64,000 bases of DNA from assembly GCA_037127255.1 (NCBI GenBank), contig JBANSL010000014.1:66231646-66295645 (forward strand), given 5' to 3'. The translations under genes were made by a program, and so were the position numbers. Below, piece after piece: positions 55,422 to 64,000 of the stretch. The notes under the pieces were generated by a model. That model was not told the DNA's origin and did not search any database. It was given only the letters and a program-made list of their open reading frames with translations. Within the stretch, counting starts at the first letter, position 1. Each line of letters opens with the position of its first letter. The DNA comes from Persicaria tinctoria. Taxonomy: Eukaryota; Streptophyta; Magnoliopsida; Caryophyllales; Polygonaceae.

Positions 55422-57076
55422 TTTTCATTATACCTTTCACTAATCCGCTTTTTGCTCAAAAAGACTAGTAGGAAATCACCGGTTGGTCAAACCAAGAAAG
55501 GCACGGGACTTTTGGGCGTACGGATTTGAAAATCTCTCTTATGTATGATCTTTCGATCTTGTTATCATTACTTTGAACTTTTCAAGTGCTTCTCTTACGA
55601 TATTTATCGTTTTTTGAACAGATCGCTCCTAAAGGTTTAGGTAGTTGGTCGAGCACCTTCAATAACATGTATCTCAAATTAGTCTAAGTCATACAAAGAT
55701 AACTCAGTTCATTCTAAGTCTCTATACGAAGATGAAAAATAGAACGATTGACTCATACCACCTAACACTTCATCAGGAACATTTGTGATTGACGAAGGAA
55801 TTGTGTTCTCTTCTAAGGAGGGCGTTGCGGCGCCTTCGTCAAATTCAGCAACGGGAGCCCGAGAGGGTTGAGCAGAACCAGAGGCGTCAGGAGCATTGGA
55901 TTAAAAACCTGACAATCTAATGTTGATCCGTCGATCTTGGAGAGCCAACTGGAGTTTGACCCTCAGTTGTATTCCTCCTTCGCACCCTTTCTTTTTCTTC
56001 GGCATTTACACCCCCTATTTTAGTAAGGCTGGAAAGTCTCCTCCAACATAAAAAAGATCTTCCGCCCTTTCTATCTCTATCTCTCTGTCATGCTCTTCTT
56101 CTTCGCTTGAGGACTAGCAACGGCAGTAGTGGCTTTCCTTTTTCCTTTATCCACACTCTAACCGAAGACATGATCCATAGTAAAGAAGTAGACATGGTAC
56201 GAATGGGATTGAGAAGGAGCTCTTTGAAAGCTAGAGAAGAAGCAACTTTTCTTTGTGCCAACCCTCTTTTCTCGCCTATAAGTCAGAAGTCTGGGGAACT
56301 AGAGGTGATAAAGAAAGGAATGGAGCAGAGTCAGAGTGAAGGAGATGAGGATCTGGATTCCATTCTTTTTTAGTTTGAGTGAACACCCGGTAGCCAATCG
56401 ATTAGGACTAGGAGCTGTACCAAGACGGATTAGCTCTCGCCTTCGGGTGATTAAGAAGAAAAAGAAGATCCCGGAGTTCTATTTCTAGGTTGAGGATATT
56501 TTTTTTACTTTTTTGTTAACCCTACTCGAAAGAGAGTGAGTGGCGAATTAAGATAAAGGCTATTCTTTCGCCAAGATAGCAGAGGGAAAGGCGAAGTCAC
56601 AAGTCCTTAAAATGGAATAAGGATTTTCAAAAATACCAACATATTAGAAGAGGATCTAGATCCCATCCAATACCGACAGCAGCTTTGAACCAAAGCGTAT
56701 ATAGTAAGAGACGTCTCCGAAAAAACATTTTTTAGCATTTTACACTACGATTAGAACACGAACTAGCATACTCGGGGTCATACGGCTTCCCATTTACTTC
56801 ATTTAGGTATTTCTTTTTTTGTAACAGTAAAGCGAAAAAGCCGGGATGCTTGACGCCCTTTGGTCTTCTACTTTTTTTTGCAGCGAAGTGAGACTATTCA
56901 GTATGGCTCAACTGTCCGTCCACCCGATATTATTGATACCCAGAATCCAGGATTTGGTTCTTTGGATTCGCTCAGACTAAAAGCTCCGGTGTGAGGATCT
57001 TGAATGCAAGAGTGAGTTTTCCTACGCAGAAGAATGAAAGGATGCCGCAGATGAGAGATATGAGGTAGAGCTATAT
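55422..57076. other. Mitochondrial-type noncoding stretch
   Basis: I find no convincing gene. The short frame 56107-56373 (+) has no recognised family. Confidence 0.4.
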
Positions 57077-57445
57077 GTGAAGACTTGTCTTGTGTGTCAA
57101 CCATACAGGGTAGAGAACGAGCATCTAGGGGGATTGTTGGAACCTTTGCCTGTACTAGAGCGTCCATGGTCAAGTGTCTCCGTGTTTTCTTCATCTCAAC
57201 ATTCCCTAATTACTAAGGATATTCATCTTTCTTTTGGATTCTTGATCGATTCTCTAAGTATAGGGCATTTCATCCCAGCATCTACGGACTGTACAGCGGA
57301 AGAAGTGTCGAGGTTATTCTTCAAGCACGTGAGTCCAATTTTGGGGATTACCATGGAGCATTATTAGTGACCGAGACTCACAGTTCACGGGAAAGTTGTG
57401 AACGGAACTCTGAATTTGGTCAGAGTTGCATTTCTCTACGAGTTT
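57077..57445 (+). pseudogene. Ty3/Gypsy integrase fragment
   Basis: The frame reads CLVCQPYRVENEHLGGLLEP and further, then DSLSIGHFIPASTDCTAEEV and RLFFKHVSPILGI. A frameshifted continuation (DRDSQFTGKL-type near 57370) follows, which is the integrase zinc end and catalytic core of a plant Gypsy element. Such scraps are common in plant mitochondrial genomes. The copy is broken. Confidence 0.8.
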
Positions 57446-59590
57446 TCATCCGCAGATAGACCAAATCCGCATTTCAAAAGCCTGGGATCCTGTCCCTTGG
57501 ACGTTTTTTTTAATGGGAGAATGGCAACCGATGATTGTTCCCTGCAGTGGTATAACCTCGTGAACCAGGCATACTAATTGACTTGCTCTTTCTTCTCTAC
57601 AAGGAATATAGCGATTAGTGCCCAAGTCCAAGCACGGGTCCCGAAGGGTCGACAAAGGACAGATACAGATGTTGAGATTCGGTGTCGATGAGGACACGCG
57701 AGATAGCGCTATTGCCGATATAGGCAACGATGAGACCTTATGTGAGGAGAAGGAATACCATAAGGTAAGTCGTTGTCCGAAAGAGAGATAGCCATGGGAG
57801 CCGTTAAAGTTCCAACAAAATCCAATTTGAAAGGTCTGCTGGGGTGGTGCCCGCCGGGACCTGGGCACTCGCAAGGAATTTTTTGAAAACTTCTTGGTGA
57901 GTTGGAGAAGAGCAAACAAAATGGAAATGGAAGCTTGGGTTCTACCTAATTTCTTAATAAGATCATAGCTGGATGGTTTTTTCGCTTGTTTCAGAACTCT
58001 TTCCCTTTCTTGTTGTTGTTTTGTTGGGCAGTTGACTCGTGATTGAGGATCAGGAAGGCACCCTACCAGATTTTATTTGAGAACAGTCCTTGGTTGTTGA
58101 GCTGCATTTGCCACTAATGCAGGCTCAGCCGGGATAACAATTGGTGGAGAAAGCGGTATAACCAAAGCCAAAGAAAGGAGTAGAAGATGGGATCGGTAGA
58201 GATTGACCTAAAATACATCTAGGATCAACTGAATAATGCGATGCTTGACATGGCTGTAATGAGAAGACTTTGAGCCTTCTGATTTGTTTTCATATTTTTG
58301 GGAGCACTCGCAGAGGCAGCGGATTGCTTTAGTTTTGCGCCGAAGGAGAAGGATCAAGTTGAAAAGGCTGATTTACTTGAAAAGAAGAAACTAAAAAGGG
58401 TTGGACTCTTGACTAGAAAAAAAATGACAATTCTCTTGATTAAATTGGGCTCCTAGGCCCGGAAAAGATTTGCTTACTTGACCCGGTGAAACTACTGAAG
58501 ACTTTTGAGATGGAACTACAAGCACAACTTCTATTCAAGACTCCTTTCTTACTTCAAAAGAGTCTGCCTTGTAACACGGTAATGATAAATCCATTTCCGT
58601 CTTCCCCACATCCCAGGCATCTGGAAATCCTTCTTAGCCACTGGCCAAGTGCCTTTTATTCCTCGTTTTGGTACCATAGATACTACTAATAGGGTGCATG
58701 ATCCTTATGTGATCGCCTTACGTCCTTTAATAAGGGATCGTCGTTTAATAAACTTAAGAAGATTCTTTTCCGACATAGCATACTATTGGGTGGTGTAGCT
58801 ATAGCTTTGAATTGTTGGTATAGCAGTTAGAAAGAGTACTGAGTTCTTTTTTTGCTCTAGCCAGGTCAGACTTAGCCAATAGATTGGGAATTGTGAATAG
58901 AGGATACGATTATAGGATAGATGCTTATTGTTACACTTCCCTAATACCTGAACTCTTTTTGAGGACAGGGCAATCTAAGCTACTCACCTGGGAAAAGTTT
59001 TTTTACTTGCTGGAACTGCATCTATTCCCATGGCTGGTAGGGCTGACTTCTGAAAAGAAAAAGCAAGAATCACTTAAGATAGCAAAGGACCGCTTTCTCC
59101 TTCGAACTCTTCAACCCATGTCTCTGTCTCTTTGAAAGGCTAGCCTTCTTTATGGCATTCCCCTCTTTTCTGACTCTAGGTAAGCGCTGTTCCCCTCCAC
59201 CTCTAAGGAAGCCTTTAAAGTAGTTAGTCTCTTAGGAAAGTTTTCCCTAACATCATATAGAGAGCCTGCTACGGGGTAAGACCTGCAGTATTAATAAGTC
59301 CTCGGGTGTTTAGTATATTGTAATCGTTTTTGTATCTTAGGGAAGAAGGTAAGCACAAAAAATAAGATTCTAGTGGTAAGCGTCTTTAGCTCCTGTGCTA
59401 AGCCCTTACATTTCGAATCTCTTTCCAGCTGTCCCCTTTTAAAGGAGGGATTTTATGGAAGTTAGTGAAATAGTAAGAGTAGCAAGTCTATGAGCAATCC
59501 AGATGTTTTGGGTAAGAAGGTCCGAGGCTTTTTAGGGCGATAAGAAAGATTCCTGACCCCTACGTCTCTTGACATAAAAGAAAATCCATA
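57446..59590. other. Mitochondrial-type stretch with a weak RNase H-like remnant
   Basis: On the minus strand near 57800-57860 the phrase RPFKLDFVGTLTAPMAISLS resembles the start of a plant LINE RNase H domain, but this is weak. Nothing else is recognisable. Confidence 0.3.
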
Positions 59591-59617
59591 TACAACGCCC
59601 GGTGTTGGAATCCAAGT

Positions 59618-59700
59618 TCCACTAGTCACTTCCGCCCGATTAGTCTATGTAACGTGGCGTACAAGATTCTCACTAAGGTTCTCGTTAACTGTTAAAGCCC
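59618..59700 (+). pseudogene. LINE reverse transcriptase scrap
   Basis: A short frame reads FRPISLCNVAYKILTKVLVN and then stops. This is the conserved segment of plant LINE reverse transcriptases that precedes the AFV block. Only this piece remains. Confidence 0.7.
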
Positions 59701-61466
59701 TCTTTCTTTGGAGTTGTTCTGGTTCTCGTGTTCTATGTTTTCTCTTTGTTTGTTGGTTTGTCCGCTTAGTTGAGGAGGGAGAATGTATAAGAGAGTCTAA
59801 TAAGAGAAGTTTCGGGGTTTCCGCTGTTGCCTTTTTGTAGGTCGGATGCTATACCTTGAGCACTAACGATTCACCCTGGAAAGATCACTTTTTCTTGCCT
59901 TCGCCTCGATACGGTAGATAAGTGGATAGTTTCGCGATAGGAGGACTGGCCCTTGACTTGCATGGGATAGATTCAATAGGAATATGCCTCTCGACAGAAT
60001 GGAAAGATGAGATTAGAAGAATGAAAAGAGAAAGCCAAGGGACATCTAGACTAGCCAGGGAAAGCGCAATCACAAGAACTGTGCAACAATCCCTACATCC
60101 ACCGAATCTTGTGCGAAGCATCCGACTTCTTTTCATTTCAAAGAGTGCCAATTGATGCAGAGAAGGAGCTCTTAGCAATTGAAGAAGAAGAGTCTGCCCT
60201 TACCCCAACATAAATAAGGTGGAGCCTTAACCCGACACAAGATGGGTTAGGATAGTGGGCTTAGTCAGCCCAACAGAAGTTGTCAACCAAAAAGGAGAAG
60301 TTCCCGTGATTGAAGGTTGATGGATATCCTACCCTAAGATGAGAGGATTAGGCTTAGAACACAAGACCCATCATAAGATCGCATCTTCATGACAAGAGGT
60401 GTACACGTTAGACCTCGCTCAAGGTAATGGGCCAAACCTAAGGAGTCCAAAGAAATTGGATCTTCTTATATGACAAAACCACAAATTGGGCTTCATTCAA
60501 GGCGCCAAAAAGATGGGTTGAATCCATAAACCGCTTCGTGGGGTCCAATGACTCTCAGAATGGCTTAGAATTGCACACAATTGCTATAACTTGGGTCTAG
60601 TCATAATCCTTATGGGCTCAAGTCGTATTGGATCCTAAGTCTTACACATCGGGCTTAAGCCCTCCCCTATTTTTTTTATTCTAAAGGTCCATCATAGTGC
60701 CCAGAAACGCAGCCTATAAGTCCATTTTCCTAAGGTGAAAAAGAGTGAGCCCAACATAGAACCCCAAGCAAGATAACAAAGACACGCAGTCACACAAGAC
60801 AGGGTGGACCTATGGGATATTTCTAAGCTCTCTAGTGCGGCTAAGTGTCTCCTTATAACTCCGGTAAGGCTTGGGGGCAGGCCTATTGTGCCTCTCAAGA
60901 TGGGCTATTTAAGGTGGCCTACCCTGGTCATCAACGCGGTTGCTCCCCTTGACGTATCTAAAGGTCTGGAGTTTCCCATGGCGACTGGTCCGTGGGGTGA
61001 AGAGGGTCTAGGTCACAGCACAGGCCGAGTTGGCTCCCTAAACGTCAATCCGCCGGCAAAGTGCAGGTCAAGCTCATTTCATTGATTGGAAATAGCCATA
61101 CATTGGAGTCGGACTTCTCTATCTCCGGTGAAATAGTGGATGATGGATGGATGGTTGACTGCTATATCTTCATTAACGTTTCGACTGGGAATTCAGACTT
61201 TTCACTCCCGACTGGAATTTGGGTGACCCTAAAGGAAGAAGGAAGCTTCAGAGCTGGAAAGGCGCACATCTTCAATAGTACACTTAGCAACCACTTTCAC
61301 ATGAATTGGAAGCACATTTGGACGAATTCGTCTTTCTAAATGAAACGATTAGCATAGCATGTTGTAGTCAACATTTGACACGCAGGGTTTTTCCCATATC
61401 ATACATGCAAACATCAAAAAGAAAACCAAACAAAGACACTTCACTTAGCATAGGAGTCGATCTCCA
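59701..61466. other. Mitochondrial-type stretch, no recognised gene
   Basis: The open frames at 59885-60178 (-) and 60804-61085 (+) have no recognised family. Confidence 0.35.
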
Positions 61467-61820
61467 TCAAACAAAGACAAGGAAAAGCCATGCATAAAAA
61501 CACACTACTTTGGGACTCCTTCTTTTCATCTTTGCGAAAGAGTCGACGGACTCTTCTATTGACGTCTCTCTGGGGATGCGAGTGATGGCGACCTGCACAA
61601 TGAGCTCTTGCTGCTCCGTCTGCAGCACTTGCAGCCTCCTCTCCCTTTCTTTTAGGTTCTCTCTGGCAGCGTTAATGCGTTCTTCTCTCTCTGCGGGATC
61701 TCTTGTTCTAACACTTCTCAAAAGGAAGTTTATAACTCTACGGCGCTCTTTCATTTCATTTGGAAGTTGCTCCATTTCAGCAGCAATTTCAACAAGCCTG
61801 TTTAGAACAGCCATAGCCAT
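61467..61820 (-). CDS. Small coiled-coil protein, unrecognised
   Basis: A 117-codon frame encodes a long charged helix with heptad spacing (LVEIAAEMEQLPNEMKERRR, then ENLKERERRLQVLQTEQQEL) and a hydrophobic end (VVCFYAWLFLVFV). It is likely a coiled coil. It may be an orphan mitochondrial ORF or a remnant of a plasmid-like element. No function is assigned. Confidence 0.4.
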   Translation of the reverse strand: MAMAVLNRLVEIAAEMEQLPNEMKERRRVINFLLRSVRTRDPAEREERINAARENLKERERRLQVLQTEQQELIVQVAITRIPRETSIEESVDSFAKMKRRSPKVVCFYAWLFLVFV

Positions 61821-62799
61821 ATGTGCTATGACTCATTTTTTGTTAATACACTTATTGAGCCTCCATTTATAGAGTGGTATAGGAATCTCGCCATGCGTCA
61901 CGAAGCAGGCACAATTCTGACTAGCTCTCCGCACTACTTTTATGCAGTTTCAAACTATCATGCCTTTTTAATGAAAAACCGGCTGGCTCTTGCTACCGCA
62001 AACAAAATATCCCCAAATCACACTGCCTGTATGAACAAAAAAACTTTGCACAAGCAGCTTACGTAGAAAAGATTCCATATTCGATTCCGAAAGAGCTCTG
62101 TCTGAAGCTGCAAAATACCCCACTTGAATTTGAATGAAGACTTGGTCTTGCTCTTTCCTCGATGAAAGCCCACAGAAGGGCCAAAGCACAACAAGCCTAC
62201 CCAGCATCAAAGCCCAAGTACATGGAAGAAGGCCCGCTGGATCTGTCCAAATTCAAAGCCCATCAAAGGTGGCTCCTCACATGAAATCATGCAAAGGATC
62301 CGAGCCCATCTATCTCCTACATTCAAGGATCTGAGTCCATCCAAATAGCCCAGAAAATGACAGCCATCAAAAGACCTAAGCCCATATAGCCTCGGCCCAT
62401 AGAGCTTTCCGCCAAGTTTTTTTTTACTTTCTTATTTTATAAACTTATTCACTAAACTCCATTTTTTAAAAGCTGTACTTACTAGTGTGAACTTACGGAT
62501 TGAGCTGTAAACGGCTGGGAAAAAGCAAGCGTCTGATCAGATCAATCAAGTGAATCAAGGACGAGTGACGATTGGCTGAACGTACTTTGGCAGCTCCTGG
62601 TGGAGTACTAGTATGACAGATTCTCATCGGTGTCAAGCCACGTTTCGATACCCGCGAAAAACAGGGGTCGGGTCGGCCCATCGTCATAAGCAAGACAGGA
62701 CACCACTTATTAAAAAAAAAAAAGAATGACTAATAATAAGAAAGAGTTAATGGCCTCCAAGGCCTATAAATAGAAAATGAAGTCGCAAAGCAAAGGGAG

Positions 62800-63015
62800 A
62801 TGGATCCACCAGTTACCTTAGAAAGACTTTCCAAATTCAATCAAGAAATTCTACGTATAGATAACGAGAAGCTCCAGCGGGAGCAAACCCTGGCTGCCTT
62901 CTGGGAGCACTTGCCTCCTATCGATCCGGAGGTCGTGGCCAAAGCCATGCAAGAGCTCCGAGACCGCATTCGAGCTCTTGAAGACCGAAAACGGGCCCTA
63001 CCTCAAGAACAGTAA
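62800..63015 (+). CDS. Small helical protein, unrecognised
   Basis: A 71-codon frame (MDPPVTLERLSKFNQEILRI at the start, ending ALEDRKRALPQEQ) is predicted helical, with a Leu/Ile heptad pattern in the second half. A TATAAATAG lies 32 bases upstream (62766-62774), which is unexpected for mitochondrial DNA. This piece may come from a nuclear or viral-type element inserted in it. No function is assigned. Confidence 0.4.
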   Translation: MDPPVTLERLSKFNQEILRIDNEKLQREQTLAAFWEHLPPIDPEVVAKAMQELRDRIRALEDRKRALPQEQ

Positions 63016-64000
63016 TCTCTCCGGGGCCATAAGCAACCGCGGGGGAAATGGAAACAACGGGGGGAACTAATAAGAGTCGGTTGTTTACTTCATATTTTTT
63101 GTTTAGTTGTTTGGCTGGTTTGTCTATGTGTGCTTAAGCTTCCTTTTGGATGTACTTCCCATGTAACGGCTATTAATGAATCAAAAGTGCTGGTCTGCTT
63201 TGTGCAGAAAGCTTCCATGCCTCGCTATCCTATCTTATTACTCGTACAACAACTATGGCAGCCAAGAGCGCTGCTTATTCCCCTTCATCTTTAGATGCTT
63301 TCTGTACTGCTCGATGCGAATAATAGCCCTAGTTCTAGTTAGTTCATACTAACCGCTCTCGCTTACTTGCCTGCTGGCATCACCTCATCCTCTTTTTGAA
63401 TAGGGTTTTTCACTCTTGTCCGGCTAAAGGCCTTTTGATCGGCTTTCACACTTCATGCTAAGAGTTCTTCTGCGTCCACGCCTTATTCTATATCTTTCCC
63501 CGGGACTGACATCAACCATCGGTTTTTGGTACCAACTTGATCCTTAAGAAAAATGAGGATAAGAAAGTCCCAAGGAGAGCGGTAAAACTGAATGGATTTC
63601 ATAAGTTGAGCAGAGGTCCTCATTATAGTATTCTACTAGCCTCATATCTCGTTAGAACGGTTCGCTTTCTCTCCTGCCTGCCCTATCCGCGCGGAATCTA
63701 AGCGTAGAATCAAAGAGAGATGGGATATCAGACTCTTGTTCATCTCTTTCCCCCAAATATAGTATCTAGGGACAACTCCAAGCTTTATAGCTTTGGGTTC
63801 AACGGATCGGATCGAATGATAGATCATACCATAAATGGAGTCGGAAAAAAGAGCCTGTACCCAACACCTTCTTTTTCTTTCCTAGGAGCTATCCTTGTCT
63901 TTAGCTCTAGCAACTTTAGGTAATATCTAAGCCTCATCCTCATGCCGTGGAGGAGATCAATATTCATCGCCACCTGAAACCTAGGTATCTCTAAAGCTTA
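63016..64000. other. Mitochondrial-type stretch to the window end
   Basis: No gene is recognised. The composition and texture continue to base 64000. Confidence 0.35.

Larger units (their letters stand above)
54836..64000. other. Probable nuclear copy of mitochondrial DNA (NUMT), continuing past the window
   Basis: From here the base composition becomes uniformly near 45 percent GC, unlike the AT-rich spacers before it. The texture is that of plant mitochondrial intergenic DNA: balanced composition, many AAAGAAAG and CTTTCTT phrases, orphan ORFs, and short retroelement scraps. ORFs at 54837-55421, 61467-61820 and 62800-63015 resemble hypothetical mitochondrial ORFs. I recognise no standard mitochondrial gene, rRNA or tRNA, so the assignment rests on character rather than homology. 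Alternatives are an assembly join to a mitochondrial contig or another plant plasmid-like sequence. Confidence 0.55.

Noticed and set aside
1..64000. CRISPR array or bacterial operon
   Set aside because: Repeats here are tandem, inverted or transposon-derived without regular spacers, and the gene structure is that of a plant nucleus.
54836..64000. Assigning standard mitochondrial genes (cox, nad, atp, rps, rRNA, tRNA)
   Set aside because: I looked for conserved motifs and found none that I could defend.

Overview
This window is nuclear DNA of a flowering plant, most likely a eudicot. The evidence is spliced plant genes with GT..AG introns, plant-type Copia, LINE, MULE, hAT and Stowaway elements, AT-rich spacers, and about 9 kb that looks like transferred mitochondrial DNA. 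I cannot name the species. Most of the window is nested and decayed transposons. Two host genes look intact: a 57-residue CYSTM-type gene (5248-5513, +) and a seven-exon pyrroline-5-carboxylate reductase gene, P5CR (24542-28632, -), whose first intron holds a truncated Copia element in the opposite orientation.

Layout. 1-2640: broken LINE (-). 2641-5100: spacer with a GC-rich block and a 22-base G run. 5151-5513: CYSTM gene with a TATA box. 5514-9240: AT-rich spacer. 9560-10240: a repeat whose second copy (18450-18586 plus 23600-24190) is split by about 5 kb of DNA. 10469-14260: Copia with two 247-bp LTRs and a pol frame interrupted only by TAG codons. 14261-17705: rearranged duplications, a Copia fragment and a long hairpin with 267-bp arms. 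18587-about 23600: PIF/Harbinger-like insertion with a Myb/SANT-type gene (-) and a coiled-coil gene (+). 24542-28632: P5CR. 28737-30550: element with terminal inverted repeats, subterminal palindromes and direct-repeat flanks. 30573-37316: long-TIR (MULE or Pack-MULE-like) element with an 8-bp target duplication. It contains a Stowaway MITE and a full-length Copia (31401-36712, -), which is itself interrupted by a hAT element (33084-33591, 8-bp target duplication).

37376-40815: LTR-like piece and a LINE remnant (+). 41743-43173: a 476-codon open frame (-) with two tandem 195-residue copies of a domain resembling the endonuclease region of early-branching non-LTR elements. 43190-46060: AT-rich spacer. 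46063-49853: MULE whose transposase carries a C-terminal OTU-like protease domain and whose ends carry perfect 20-bp palindromes. 50195-53485: SINE-like piece and LINE (+). 53486-54250: LTR-like end. From about 54836 to the window end: DNA of uniform higher GC that I interpret as mitochondrial in origin (NUMT), with hypothetical mitochondrial-type ORFs and retroelement scraps.

Functionally, the host genes are a proline-biosynthesis enzyme and a small stress-type membrane peptide. The rest records repeated nested insertion, in which several insertion orders can be read from target-site duplications and from one empty-site/filled-site pair.
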